DNA of 46,086 bases from NCBI RefSeq assembly GCF_000429665.1, contig NZ_AUCH01000025.1:1-46086 (forward strand), read 5' to 3'. Within the stretch, counting starts at the first letter, position 1. Every line of letters starts with the position of its first letter. Both the position numbers and the translations under genes were made by a program. Of this stretch, positions 7,903 through 17,058 are shown one piece after another. The notes beneath the pieces were generated by a model that saw only the letters and a program-made list of their open reading frames with translations, did not search any database and had not been told where the DNA came from. This DNA is from Azovibrio restrictus DSM 23866 (GTDB taxonomy: Bacteria; Pseudomonadota; Gammaproteobacteria; Burkholderiales; Rhodocyclaceae).

Positions 7903-8535
7903 TCAGGTGTGCTCCGGTGGCTGTAGCTGTTGGATCAGATGCTGGCAAAGGGCCTCACCGGCCTCTGCTGGAGTGAGGGCGATATTGTGGTCCCGGGTCT
8001 GGGTCACCGCCAAGCCCGGATAGCCGCAGGGATTGATGGCGGCAAACGGGGAGAGGTCCATGTCCACGTTGAGACTGAGGCCATGGTAGGTGCAGCCGTT
8101 CTTCACCCGCAGACCCAGGGCGGCGATCTTGGCCCCTTCGCCCCGGGCGCCCAGATAGACCCCGGGAGCCCCCTCGCGGCGGTTCACCGTCAGACCGTGC
8201 CCGGCAAGCAGGTCAATGATGGCCTGCTCGATCTTGCTGACCATCTCGCGCACTTTCAGCTTCATCCGGTGCAGGTCCAGGAGCAGGTAGATCACCACCT
8301 GGCCGGGGCCGTGGTAGGTGACCTGTCCGCCCCGGTCGATCTTGACGACGGGGATGCCCACATCCTGGAGGATGTGCTCGGGCTTGCCGGCCTGGCCCAG
8401 GGTAAACACGGGCGGATGCTCGACGAGCCAGAGCTCGTCGGGAGTTTCCGGGTTGCGGCTGGCGGTGAAGGCCTGCATGGCCTCCCAGGTGGGCACATAG
8501 TCCACCCGGCCCAGGCGGCGGATGGCCAGGCTCAT
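7903..8535 (-). CDS. lipB: Octanoyltransferase LipB
   Basis: Moves octanoyl from acyl carrier protein to lipoyl domains. I chose the ATG at 8535 (MSLAIRRLG, 210 residues), one base after the upstream TGA; a longer frame would add 18 unrelated residues. Catalytic Lys136 (GAKIAALG) and Cys170 (AAINPCGYPG) are present, as is the RGGQVTYHGPGQ motif. Third of four tightly packed genes running dat, ybeD-like, lipB, lipA. Confidence 0.97.
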   Translation of the reverse strand: MSLAIRRLGRVDYVPTWEAMQAFTASRNPETPDELWLVEHPPVFTLGQAGKPEHILQDVGIPVVKIDRGGQVTYHGPGQVVIYLLLDLHRMKLKVREMVSKIEQAIIDLLAGHGLTVNRREGAPGVYLGARGEGAKIAALGLRVKNGCTYHGLSLNVDMDLSPFAAINPCGYPGLAVTQTRDHNIALTPAEAGEALCQHLIQQLQPPEHT

Positions 8536-8536
8536 C

Positions 8537-8827
8537 TCAGAGCACGACCTTGACCAGGGGATGGCCGGTGAGCTCCATGTACAGGGCATCGAGCATGGGA
8601 CGGGAGGTGGCGGTGACGGTACAGGTGAGGCTCACGTATTTGCCGCCGGAGCTGGCGCGCATTTCCATGGTGGCCGCCACGAACGCCGGATCATGGCGGC
8701 TGACGATCTCCAGCACTGCGTCGGCCAGGCTGTCCTCGGCCTTGCCCATGATCTTCAGGGGAAAGGCGCAGGGATATTCGATCAGGGAGTCCTGCTCGAC
8801 GGGGGGCTGCAAGGCGTTTTCACTCAT
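8537..8827 (-). CDS. YbeD-like DUF493 protein
   Basis: Small cytoplasmic protein of 96 residues with the DUF493 alpha-beta fold pattern: YPCAFPLKIMG near residues 18-28 and a G-x-Y-V-S-L strand. The molecular role is not settled. Its position between dat and lipB is the widely conserved dat-ybeD-lipB-lipA order. It overlaps the end of the aminotransferase gene by 8 bases and stops one base before the lipB start. Confidence 0.88.
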   Translation of the reverse strand: MSENALQPPVEQDSLIEYPCAFPLKIMGKAEDSLADAVLEIVSRHDPAFVAATMEMRASSGGKYVSLTCTVTATSRPMLDALYMELTGHPLVKVVL

Positions 8828-9692
8828 GTCTCATTACCGTGTTCTTGAATTCCTGGTACCACTGCCACATCCGCCGGGCCAGGGGTCCGGGGCGGCCATC
8901 CCCCACAGGCCGACCGTCCAGGGTGGTGATAGCCAGCACTTCCTTGGGGGAAGAGGTCATCCAGACCTCGTCGGCGCTTCTTAGTTCCGCTTCCGGGATT
9001 TCCCGGATCTGCACGGGCAGGCCGTGGGCCGCCGCCAGCTCCAGCACCACGTCGTAGGTGATGCCGGGCAGCATCAGGGTGCCCTTGGGGGGCGCCAGGA
9101 GCACGCCATCCCTGACGATGAAGATGTTGGCGGCCGTGCCTTCTTTCAAGTAGCCGTCGCGCAACAAAATGGTTTCCGTCACCCCGGCATCCACGGCCTC
9201 CTGGCGCAGCAGCACGTTGGGCAGCAGATTCAGGGACTTGATGTCGCAGCGATGCCAGCGGATGTCGGGAGCAGTGATGGCCGCCACCCCCCGCTCCCGC
9301 AGCTCGGCCCCAGGGGTCACCAGGGGCATGGCCATGGCAAACACCGTGGGCCGGGTGGGTGCGGGGAAGGGATGATCGCGCTTATCCTCCGCCCCCCGGG
9401 TCACCTGCAGGTAGATGGCCCGATCCTGCCAGCCGCAGCAGGCGCCGAGACGGCTGACGATGGCGGCCCAGCCGGCCTCATCCAGGGGATTGTCCAGGCG
9501 GATGGCGGCCAGGCTCTCCCCCAGACGGCGCAGATGCTCGCTCTGGCGGAAAGGACGGCCGGAATAGACGGGGATGACTTCATAGACCCCGTCACCGAAC
9601 AGGAAGCCCCGGTCCAGGGGGGAGATGCGCGCCTCTGCCAGGGGCAGGTACTGGCCGTTCAGATAAACGGTATCGGCAACATAGGTTCCCAC
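8820..9692 (-). CDS. dat: D-amino-acid aminotransferase (class IV, PLP)
   Basis: Fold-type IV aminotransferase, probably interconverting D-alanine and D-glutamate for cell-wall synthesis. I chose GTG at 9692 because GGGGAG lies 6 bases upstream; a TTG 18 bases earlier is also in frame. The product is 290 residues with ISPLDRGFLFGDGVYEV at 24-40 and the PLP lysine Lys152 in CDIKSLNLLPNV. Direct cotranscription with dacC fits D-amino-acid chemistry. A branched-chain or aminodeoxychorismate-lyase relative cannot be excluded by motif alone. Confidence 0.88.
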   Translation of the reverse strand: MGTYVADTVYLNGQYLPLAEARISPLDRGFLFGDGVYEVIPVYSGRPFRQSEHLRRLGESLAAIRLDNPLDEAGWAAIVSRLGACCGWQDRAIYLQVTRGAEDKRDHPFPAPTRPTVFAMAMPLVTPGAELRERGVAAITAPDIRWHRCDIKSLNLLPNVLLRQEAVDAGVTETILLRDGYLKEGTAANIFIVRDGVLLAPPKGTLMLPGITYDVVLELAAAHGLPVQIREIPEAELRSADEVWMTSSPKEVLAITTLDGRPVGDGRPGPLARRMWQWYQEFKNTVMRHE

Positions 9693-9720
9693 GGCGCGCT
9701 CCCCGGGCAAAAGCGCCAGC

Positions 9721-10863
9721 TTACGCGAACCAGAGGCGGATGGTATCGATCAAGCGGGCCAGCCAGCTGCCGGCGGGCACCTCTTCCAGGGCCAGCACCG
9801 GATATTCGCCGTAGGGCTTGCCTTCCAGGCTCAGCTTCAGGGTGCCGATCACCTGGCCCTGGCGCACGGGCGCCACCAGGGGCTGCATGGATACCAGCTC
9901 GGCCTGCAGCTTGTCGCTGTAGTTCTTGGGCACGGACACCACGAAGTCATTGGCAAAGCCGGCCTTGACCTGGTTCTGGCTGCCCTTCCAGACGCGGAAC
10001 TCGGACACGGCCTGGTTGGCCCCGTAGAGTTTCACCGCATCGAAGAACTGGTAGCCCCAGTTGAGCAGTTTCAGGGACTCGGAAGCCCGGGCCGCATCGG
10101 AATCGGTACCCAGCACCACGGAAAGCAGGCGCCGCTCACCCCGCTTGGCGGAGGAGATCAGGCAGTAGCCAGCGGCCTCGGTATAGCCGGTCTTGACGCC
10201 ATCCACCGTGGGGTCCAGCCAGAGCAGGCGGTTACGGTTGGGCTGGGTGATGTTGTTGTAGCGGAATTCCTTCATGGAGTAGTACTTGGCGTACTCCTCG
10301 GGAAAGTCCCGGATCAGGGCGGTGGCCAGGGTGGCCAGGTCCCGGGCCGTGGTCACGTGCTCCGGGTCGGGCAGGCCCGTGGCGTTCTTGAAGTGGGAGG
10401 CCTTCATGCCCAGGCGCTCGGCTTCCTTGTTCATCAACAGGGCAAAAGCTTCCTCGCTGCCGGCGATGGCCTCGGCCAGGGCCACACAGGCATCGTTGCC
10501 GGACTGGACGATCATGCCCTTGATCAGTTCCTCCACCGGCACCTGATCACCCACCTTGATGAACATCTTGGAGCCGCCGGTGCGCCAGGAGCGTTCGGAC
10601 ACGGGCACGCTCTGCTCCAGGGCCAGGGTCTTCTGACGGATGGCCGAGAAGGTCAGGTAGGCCGTCATCAGCTTGGTGAGGGAAGCGGGCTCCAGGCGCT
10701 CATCGGGTTTTTCAGCGGTGAGGAACTGGTTGGAGCCGGATTCCACCAGCACCCATGAACGGGCGGCGAGGGCGGGGGACTGGGGGGTCTGCTGAGCCTG
10801 GGCGGCGGAAATCAGGCCCAGGCAGGTGCACAGGACAAACAGGGGTTGCAGCAGGAATTTCAT
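9721..10863 (-). CDS. dacC: D-alanyl-D-alanine carboxypeptidase (PBP5/6 family)
   Basis: Low-molecular-weight penicillin-binding protein that trims the terminal D-alanine of peptidoglycan stem peptides. The 380-residue protein has a signal peptide ending AQA (about residue 23), the serine motif SLTK (61-64), SGN (121-123) and KTG (225-227). A C-terminal amphipathic helix (LARLIDTIRLWF) should hold it on the inner membrane. It heads the operon leading to lipA. Which paralogue (dacA or dacC) is not resolved by sequence alone. Confidence 0.95.
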   Translation of the reverse strand: MKFLLQPLFVLCTCLGLISAAQAQQTPQSPALAARSWVLVESGSNQFLTAEKPDERLEPASLTKLMTAYLTFSAIRQKTLALEQSVPVSERSWRTGGSKMFIKVGDQVPVEELIKGMIVQSGNDACVALAEAIAGSEEAFALLMNKEAERLGMKASHFKNATGLPDPEHVTTARDLATLATALIRDFPEEYAKYYSMKEFRYNNITQPNRNRLLWLDPTVDGVKTGYTEAAGYCLISSAKRGERRLLSVVLGTDSDAARASESLKLLNWGYQFFDAVKLYGANQAVSEFRVWKGSQNQVKAGFANDFVVSVPKNYSDKLQAELVSMQPLVAPVRQGQVIGTLKLSLEGKPYGEYPVLALEEVPAGSWLARLIDTIRLWFA

Positions 10864-10898
10864 CGGAAGCCAGGGAGGGAGGGTTGTCTGGGCGGTCG

Positions 10899-10904
10899 AT
10901 TATA
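10899..10904 (-). promoter_or_regulatory. Predicted -10 of the dacC-dat-lipBA operon
   Basis: On the minus strand a consensus TATAAT lies 36 bases before the dacC ATG. The -35 region is G-rich with no good match, so the promoter may need help or be weak. Confidence 0.4.
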
Positions 10905-10945
10905 CCGCCCCGCCCTCCCCCTCACGGCCGGCTGTTTTGCAACAG

Positions 10946-11173
10946 TTATTGACCGCCGCCGCTGCCACAGCCGGACTTGCAGCCCAGCTTGCGGAGCAGG
11001 ATTTCCGGCGGGCAAAAGCCGGTGAAGCCGCTCTGGAACAGGTTCAGCCCCACGAAGGCGGTGAAGGCCAGGAACCAGCGGCTGACGAACAGGGGACTCT
11101 CCTCCACCCCCAGGGCCAGGGACAGGAGCACGAAGAATCCGGCCATGCTGCGGATGATGCGTTCTATGGTCAT
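10946..11173 (-). CDS. DUF2892 (YgaP-type) membrane protein
   Basis: A 75-residue protein: MTIERIIRSMAGFFVLLSLALG, two membrane segments (about residues 10-25 and 31-50) and a Cys/Gly-rich tail (GCKSGCGSGGG). DUF2892 domains are often fused to rhodanese or found in sulfide-stress operons. Its start overlaps the end of the RND pump gene by 4 bases, so it is the last gene of that operon. The role is inferred to be linked with sulfur or thiol handling. Confidence 0.8.
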   Translation of the reverse strand: MTIERIIRSMAGFFVLLSLALGVEESPLFVSRWFLAFTAFVGLNLFQSGFTGFCPPEILLRKLGCKSGCGSGGGQ

Positions 11174-14100
11174 GGGACATGCCTCCGGTGGTAGATGGCG
11201 AAATAGAGCACCGGGATAACCACCAGGGTCAGCAGGGTGGAGACCAGGATGCCGAAGATCAGGCTGATGGCCAGGCCGTTGAAGATCGGGTCATCGAGGA
11301 TGAACAGGGCCCCCAGCATGGCGGCCAGGGCCGTCAGCGCGATGGGCTTGGCGCGTACCGCCGCCGACTGGATGATGGCCTCCTTGAAGTCCATGCCGGT
11401 CGCCACCTGCTCCCGGACGAAATCCACGAGCAGGATGGAGTTGCGCACGATGATGCCCGCCAGGGCGATCATGCCGATCATGGAGGTGGCGGTGAACTGG
11501 CTGCCCAGCAGGGCGTGACCGGGCATCACGCCGATGATGGTGAGGGGAATCGGCGCCATGATGATGAGCGGCACCACATAGCTCTTGAAATGGGCCACCA
11601 CCAGCAGGTAGATCAGAATCAGCCCCACCCCGTAGGCCGCGCCCATGTCCCGGAAGGTCTCGTAGGTGATCTGCCACTCCCCGTCCCATTTCAGGGCGTA
11701 GCTCGCATAGGGGTCAGCGGGTTGCTGGATGAACCATTCGGACAGGCTGCCGCCCTGGGCCAGGGGCTGGCCCGCCACCTGGCTGCGGATGTCGAACATG
11801 CCGTACAGGGGCGAATCCAGCTTGCCCCCCATGTCCCCATAGACATAGACCACGGGCAGCAGGTCCTTGTGATACACGGCCTTCTCCCGCTGCACCCGGC
11901 GCACTTCCACCAGCTCCGAGACCGGCACCAGCTGCCCCTCCCGGCTCCTCACCCGGAGTTTCAGCAGGGCCTCCAGCCCGGACTGCTGCTCCGCCGGCAG
12001 GGTGACGCGCACGGGAATCTCGAACTTGGAGGAGGTGTTGCGCGCCGGAGTCACATCCTGACCCGCCAGCCCCATGGCCACCACCTCGACAATGTCGCTC
12101 TGGGCCACGCCGAGCAGGGCGGCCTTGGCCTGCAGCACGTGCAGCACCACCTTGGGCGCATCCTCATCGATGGAATCGTCGATGGCGACGATGTCCCGGG
12201 TTCTTTCGAACACCTGTTTCACGCCCCGGGCCACGGCAATTCGGCCGGCCTCGTCGGGCCCATAGATCTCCGCCACGATGGGCGCCATCACCGGCGGCCC
12301 GGGCGGCACTTCCACCACCTTGGCCGAGGCCCCGTAGCGGCGGCCGATGGCCTCGATGGCCTCGCGCACGGAGACGGCCACCTGATGGCTGGAGCGGGAA
12401 CGGTGGTGCTTGTCGGCCAGGTTCACCTGGATGTCGCCCATGTGGGCCTCGCTGCGCAGGTAATACTGGCGCACCAGGCCATTGAAATTGATGGGGCTGG
12501 CCGTGCCCGCGTAGGCCTGGTAGTCGGTCACCTCGGGCACCCGGGCGAGCTCGGCGCCGATTTCCGCCAGCACCCGGGCGGTCTCTTCCACCGGCGTGCC
12601 CACGGGCATGTCCAGCACCACCTGGAATTCGCTCTTGTTGTCGAAGGGCAGCATCTTCAGCACCACGAGCTGAAAGTAGGCCAGGGACACGGAACCGAGG
12701 ATCAGCACCAGCACCGCGAGGCCCAGCTTGGCCCGGGCCCGGCCTCCCGTGGCCTCATCCAGGAAGGGCGGCAGGATGCGGCGGAAATTCCGGTCCAGCC
12801 AGGCATCCACCCGGGAGACATGGCCGGAAGCCCCATGGCCGGCGCCCCCGGCGGGGCCGTGGCGCAGCAGTTTGAGGGCCAGCCAGGGCGTGACCACGAA
12901 GGCCACCGCCAGGGAAATGGCCATGCCCATGGAGGAATTGATGGGGATGGGGCTCATGTAAGGCCCCATCAGGCCGCTGACGAAGGCCATGGGCAACAGG
13001 GCCGCGATCACCGTGAAGGTGGCCAGGATGGTGGGGCCGCCCACCTCGTCCACGGCCGGGGGAATCAGCTCCAGGAGGGACTTGTCCGGATGCAAGCCCA
13101 TGTGCCGGTGAATGTTCTCCACCACCACGATGGCGTCGTCCACCAGGATGCCGATGGAGAAGATCAGGGCGAACAGGGAAACCCGGTTCAGGGTGAAGCC
13201 CCAGGCCCAGGAGGCAAACAGGGTGGCGGCCAGGGTGAGGGACACGGCCACGCCCACGATCAGGGCCTCGCGCCGCCCCAGGGCGAAGAACACCAGCAGC
13301 ACCACGAAAGCGGTGGCAAAAATCAGCTTGCCGATCAGTTTCTGGGCCTTCTCGGTGGCAGTTTCGCCGTAGTTGCGGGTCACCGTGACCTGGACGCCTT
13401 CGGGAATCACCGTGCCACGCAGCTCGTCCACCCGCTGGAGCACCGCATCGGCCACGTCGGCCGCATTGACCCCGGGCTGCTTGGAGACCTGCAGGGTCAC
13501 GGCCGGGTAGCTGTGTTCGGCGGGCGCATCCAGGCCCTTGCTGGCCGCCGCCGGGCCGGTACCCAGCCAGACGTAGCGGGAAGGCTGGTCCGCCCCGTCT
13601 TCCACCCGGGCCACGTCGGCCAGATAAACCGGCTTGCGCTCGCGCACGGCCACCACCAGCTGGCGCACGTCGGCAGCCGTTTCCAGGTAGGTGCCGGTCT
13701 GTACCAGCAGTTCCTGGCCGCCGCTCACCAGGCTGCCCGAGGACTGCAGGGCGTTGGCCACCTTGAGGGCGCCGGCCAGGTCCTGGGGCGTCACCCCGTA
13801 GGCATTCATCCGGTCCGCATCCATGGCCACCCGGATCACGTGGTCCGGCCCGCCCAGGGTGGACACGTCCCGGGTGCCGGGAATCCGCTTGAATTCGATC
13901 TCGGCGGCCCGGGCCACCTGCTGCAGGTCGAAGGCGGAACGGGTTTCGTCGGGGGTCCAGAAGGTCAGGGCGACGATGGGCACGTCGTCGATGCCCTTGG
14001 GCTTGATCACGGGCTCCCCTACTCCCAGGTTGGGCGCCAGCCAGTCCCGGTGGGAATGGATGGTGTCGTAGAGGCGCAGCACCGCATCGTTGTACTTGAC

Positions 14101-14424
14101 CCCTACGTCGAACTGGACGGTGATCACCGCCATGTCGGCCCGGGACACGGAATAGACATGCTCCACCCCATGCATGCGCGCCAGCACCTGCTCGGCAGGC
14201 GTGGCCACCAGGTTTTCCACATCCCGGGCCGAGGCGCCGGGGAAGGGAATGAAGACATTGGCCATGGTCACGTCGATCTGGGGCTCCTCCTCCCGGGGCG
14301 TCACCAGCACGGCGAACAGGCCCAGCAGCAGGGCCACCAGGGCCAGCAGGGGGGTCATGGGAGAAGCCTGGAAGGCGGCGGTGATACGGCCCGAGAGGCC
14401 CAGACGGTCAGGATGCAGGCTCAT
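11170..14424 (-). CDS. RND-family inner-membrane efflux pump
   Basis: Proton-driven tripartite efflux permease of 1,084 residues, the usual RND length. It has an N-terminal membrane helix (about 22-42), a periplasmic porter domain, a TM2-6 block containing GILVDDAIVVVENIHRH (the proton-relay aspartates of TM4), a second porter domain and a TM8-12 block. The first residues resemble the HAE1/CusA-like group seen with sulfur genes more than AcrB. Substrate is unknown. The adaptor gene ends 3 bases upstream and a DUF2892 gene overlaps its end. No outer-membrane TolC-type gene is adjacent. Confidence 0.92.
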   Translation of the reverse strand: MSLHPDRLGLSGRITAAFQASPMTPLLALVALLLGLFAVLVTPREEEPQIDVTMANVFIPFPGASARDVENLVATPAEQVLARMHGVEHVYSVSRADMAVITVQFDVGVKYNDAVLRLYDTIHSHRDWLAPNLGVGEPVIKPKGIDDVPIVALTFWTPDETRSAFDLQQVARAAEIEFKRIPGTRDVSTLGGPDHVIRVAMDADRMNAYGVTPQDLAGALKVANALQSSGSLVSGGQELLVQTGTYLETAADVRQLVVAVRERKPVYLADVARVEDGADQPSRYVWLGTGPAAASKGLDAPAEHSYPAVTLQVSKQPGVNAADVADAVLQRVDELRGTVIPEGVQVTVTRNYGETATEKAQKLIGKLIFATAFVVLLVFFALGRREALIVGVAVSLTLAATLFASWAWGFTLNRVSLFALIFSIGILVDDAIVVVENIHRHMGLHPDKSLLELIPPAVDEVGGPTILATFTVIAALLPMAFVSGLMGPYMSPIPINSSMGMAISLAVAFVVTPWLALKLLRHGPAGGAGHGASGHVSRVDAWLDRNFRRILPPFLDEATGGRARAKLGLAVLVLILGSVSLAYFQLVVLKMLPFDNKSEFQVVLDMPVGTPVEETARVLAEIGAELARVPEVTDYQAYAGTASPINFNGLVRQYYLRSEAHMGDIQVNLADKHHRSRSSHQVAVSVREAIEAIGRRYGASAKVVEVPPGPPVMAPIVAEIYGPDEAGRIAVARGVKQVFERTRDIVAIDDSIDEDAPKVVLHVLQAKAALLGVAQSDIVEVVAMGLAGQDVTPARNTSSKFEIPVRVTLPAEQQSGLEALLKLRVRSREGQLVPVSELVEVRRVQREKAVYHKDLLPVVYVYGDMGGKLDSPLYGMFDIRSQVAGQPLAQGGSLSEWFIQQPADPYASYALKWDGEWQITYETFRDMGAAYGVGLILIYLLVVAHFKSYVVPLIIMAPIPLTIIGVMPGHALLGSQFTATSMIGMIALAGIIVRNSILLVDFVREQVATGMDFKEAIIQSAAVRAKPIALTALAAMLGALFILDDPIFNGLAISLIFGILVSTLLTLVVIPVLYFAIYHRRHVP

Positions 14425-14427
14425 GGT

Positions 14428-15432
14428 TCAGCGCCCGGCGGCAGCCTTGAGGGCAATACCGGCCTTGACCGGGTCCAGGGCCACGCTTTCCCCGGCCTTG
14501 AGCCCCGCCAGCACCTCGATCTCCCCCTGCCCCACGGCCTCCCCCAGACGCAGCTGGCGCAGGGCCAGGCGGCCCTCCGGCGCGCGCACATAGACCGCCG
14601 CCACCTCGCCCCGGCGCAACACCGCCGTGGCCGGCACCGTGAGCTTTTCCGCCTCGCCCAGGATGAAATGCACCCGGGCGAAGGAGCCCGGCAACACCCC
14701 TTGCAGGTCCGTCGGCAGATTCACCCGCACCTGGGTCACGTGGGTGGCCGAGTCGGCCATGGGCAGCAGGGTGATGCCGGTGGCGTCCACCCAGCGGGAC
14801 TGCTCGGGAAACTCCACCCGGGCCTTGAGCCCCCCTTTGAGGCGGGGCAGCTGGTACTGGGGAATGCTGGCGATCACCCGCATCCCGGCCGGGTCATAGA
14901 CGGTGAACAGGGGCTTGCCGGGCATGGCCATGTCCCCGGGCTCCACGTGGCGCCGGGCCACCAGGCCCGTCAGGGGCGAGAGGATGGTGCCGTGGCTCTG
15001 TCCTGCGGCGGCCGCCCCCTGCTGAGCCGCGGCGCTGTCCAGGGCCGCCTTGGCCCGGTCCACCGCCGCCTGGCTGACGAACTTCTGCTTGAACAGGCTG
15101 AGGCTGCGCTCGTAATCGGCCTTGGCGTTGAGGTACTGGGCCCGGGCGGCCTGCACCTGCTCGGCGGCCTCGCGGCTGTCGATGCGAGCCAGCAGCTCAC
15201 CTTTCTTGACCTGGTCGCCCCCGTCTGCCAGCACTTCCACCAGGCGCCCCGCAACCTGGGACGACACCACCGCCTGCTGCACCGCCTCCACCACGCTTTC
15301 CACGGGAAAAGTCAGGGCCACCGGATGGGGCCGCACCACCAGGGTGGCCAGCGCTTCTTCGGCATGGGTCGGGGGCGTCACCAGGACGGCGAGGAACAAC
15401 AGAGGAAGGAGGGGGCGCAGGATGGGCTTCAT
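14428..15432 (-). CDS. RND efflux periplasmic adaptor (membrane-fusion protein)
   Basis: Links the RND pump to an outer-membrane channel. I chose the ATG at 15432 (MKPILRPLL, 334 residues) with a signal peptide ending near THA; an ATG four codons earlier (15444) is also possible. The protein has the biotinyl-lipoyl-like halves (SSQVAGRLVEVLADGGDQV and SPLTGLVARRHVEPGD) around a helical hairpin. Neither start has a Shine-Dalgarno site: the bases before 15432 are the palindrome GAATATAAGCATATTC, so translation may be leaderless or the operator may overlap the start. Confidence 0.88.
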   Translation of the reverse strand: MKPILRPLLPLLFLAVLVTPPTHAEEALATLVVRPHPVALTFPVESVVEAVQQAVVSSQVAGRLVEVLADGGDQVKKGELLARIDSREAAEQVQAARAQYLNAKADYERSLSLFKQKFVSQAAVDRAKAALDSAAAQQGAAAAGQSHGTILSPLTGLVARRHVEPGDMAMPGKPLFTVYDPAGMRVIASIPQYQLPRLKGGLKARVEFPEQSRWVDATGITLLPMADSATHVTQVRVNLPTDLQGVLPGSFARVHFILGEAEKLTVPATAVLRRGEVAAVYVRAPEGRLALRQLRLGEAVGQGEIEVLAGLKAGESVALDPVKAGIALKAAAGR

Positions 15433-15448
15433 GAATATAAGCATATTC
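15433..15448. promoter_or_regulatory. Palindromic operator at the adaptor start
   Basis: GAATAT-AAGC-ATATTC is a 6-base inverted repeat with a 4-base centre, touching the adaptor start codon. Its core ATATAAGCAT is repeated at 15597-15606 before the flavoprotein gene. A/T-rich palindromes of this kind are typical ArsR-family sites, including sulfide-responsive ones. The regulator itself is not encoded nearby. Confidence 0.45.
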
Positions 15449-15692
15449 TGATAATTGCCTTGCGGGCAAGTACGGGCTGGAAGCGGAGCCCAAGCCCCCC
15501 GGTGGAACCCCCCTGCCGGACCCGCCCGGCAGGTGCCCGGGAATTCTCCGGCCGGCCGCTTCCCCGGGCAAGGGAAAAGATACGTGAAACCCACAAATAT
15601 AAGCATTTAGTTATAATCTTAAATTCGTGAAAACAGAAAACTTGTTTACCGGCGGCCCACCCGACCGCCAACCCTTTCGGAGACACCCCACC
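15449..15692. promoter_or_regulatory. Divergent control region between the RND operon and the flavoprotein operon
   Basis: No gene is supported here. It holds a second operator-like site, AATATAAGCATTTA (15596-15609, imperfect palindrome), immediately followed by a -10, TATAAT (15612-15617), for the flavoprotein operon. The expected -35 position is poor. A GC-rich hairpin, CCTGCCGG-N6-CCGGCAGG, lies at 15512-15533. A repressor at 15596-15609 would sit in the promoter spacer. Confidence 0.45.
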
Positions 15693-17048
15693 ATGAGCAG
15701 AGAACAAGAGTTTCGCCATGTACTCAAGACCCTGGAAACGGCCAAGCTGGACCGGCGCGGCTTTCTGACCCTGGGCGCCGCAGGTGCCGGCACCCTGTTG
15801 CTGCAGCCTCGTTCCGCCCGGGCCGCCGAAAAAACCAGGACCAGCGCCAGGATCGTCATTGCCGGGGCCGGAGCCGCCGGCCTGGCCGCCGCCTCCCACC
15901 TGGCCCGGCAGCTGGAAGGCGCCAAAATCACCCTGATCGACGCCCGCAAGGAGCATTTCTACCAGCCCGGCTTCACCCTGGTGGCCTCCGGCATCAAGCC
16001 TCAGAACTATGTGGTGTCCAGCACCGCCGAATACGTGCCCCAGGGGGTTGAGCTGGTGCCCGAGCGGGTGGCTGAGTTCGATCCCGAAGGCAACAAGGTG
16101 GTCACCGAGAGCGGCAAGAGCTTTCCCTATGATTACCTGATCGTGGCCACCGGCCTGAAGCTGGACTACGCCGCCATTCCCGGCATGGACGAGGCCCAGA
16201 TCGGCAAGAACGGCCTAGGCAGCATCTACCACAGCCCGGCGGCGGCAAGCGCCACCTGGCAGGCCATGTCCGCATTCGCCGACCAGGGCGGGGTCGGGGT
16301 CTTCCAGCGTCCAGGCACGGAAATGAAATGCGCCGGCGCCCCCCTCAAATACACCTTTGTCACCGACGACTACCTGCGCCGCCGGGGCACCCGGGACAAG
16401 TCGGAGATCATCTACAACTCCAACAACAAGGGCCTGTTCAGCGTCCCCATCGTGTCCGAGAAGGTGCGCATGCTGTTCAAGGACCGGGGCGTCAAGGTCA
16501 ATTACGAACGGACACTGCAGTCCATCGACCTGGGCAAGCGCATCGCCACCTTCAAGACCACGGACGGCACCGCCGAACTCCAGTACGACTTCATCAACGT
16601 TATCCCCCCCATGCGCGCCCCGGATTCGGTGCTGAACAGCCCCCTGCCCTGGAAGAGCGGTCCCTGGGTGGCGGAAGGCTGGATGGAAGTGAGCAAGGGC
16701 AACCTGCGCCACGTGCGCTTCCCCAATGTGTTCGGGGTCGGCGACATCGCCGGGGTGCCCAAGGGCAAGACCGCCGCCAGCGTCAAATGGCAGGTGCCGG
16801 TGGCCGTGGACCACCTGGTGGCCGACATCGCCGGCAAGCAGTCCGATGCCCTCTACACCGGCTACACCTCCTGCCCCCTGATCACCCGCCTGGGCCAGGC
16901 CATGCTGGTGGAGTTCGACTACGAGAACAACCTGACTCCTTCCTTCCCCGGCGTCATCGCCCCCCTGGAGGAGCTCTGGATCAGCTGGGTCATGAAGACC
17001 ATGGCCCTGAAGCCCACCTACATCAGCATGCTGCGCGGTCGCGCCTGA
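15693..17048 (+). CDS. Tat-exported sulfide:quinone reductase-like flavoprotein
   Basis: FAD-dependent disulfide-oxidoreductase-family protein, probably oxidising sulfide to sulfane sulfur with quinone. The ATG at 15693 (451 residues) follows CGGAG and gives a twin-arginine signal, DRRGFLTLG (Arg21-Arg22). The FAD site GAGAAG is at 58-63, and GVGDIAGVPKGKTAASV is the C-terminal FAD block. Only two cysteines exist, Cys213 and Cys394, both in SQR-like positions, as in two-cysteine SQR types. A flavocytochrome-c-type FccB is the main alternative. Cotranscribed with the small membrane protein downstream. Confidence 0.8.
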   Translation: MSREQEFRHVLKTLETAKLDRRGFLTLGAAGAGTLLLQPRSARAAEKTRTSARIVIAGAGAAGLAAASHLARQLEGAKITLIDARKEHFYQPGFTLVASGIKPQNYVVSSTAEYVPQGVELVPERVAEFDPEGNKVVTESGKSFPYDYLIVATGLKLDYAAIPGMDEAQIGKNGLGSIYHSPAAASATWQAMSAFADQGGVGVFQRPGTEMKCAGAPLKYTFVTDDYLRRRGTRDKSEIIYNSNNKGLFSVPIVSEKVRMLFKDRGVKVNYERTLQSIDLGKRIATFKTTDGTAELQYDFINVIPPMRAPDSVLNSPLPWKSGPWVAEGWMEVSKGNLRHVRFPNVFGVGDIAGVPKGKTAASVKWQVPVAVDHLVADIAGKQSDALYTGYTSCPLITRLGQAMLVEFDYENNLTPSFPGVIAPLEELWISWVMKTMALKPTYISMLRGRA

Positions 17049-17058
17049 GGAGACAAAC

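Noticed and set aside
11179..15630. A very long plus-strand open frame (nearly 1,500 codons) opposite the RND pump and adaptor genes
   Set aside because: It is antisense to two well-recognised genes; high-GC codon bias removes stops on the opposite strand. Its translation is rich in His, Gly and Gln with no domain pattern.
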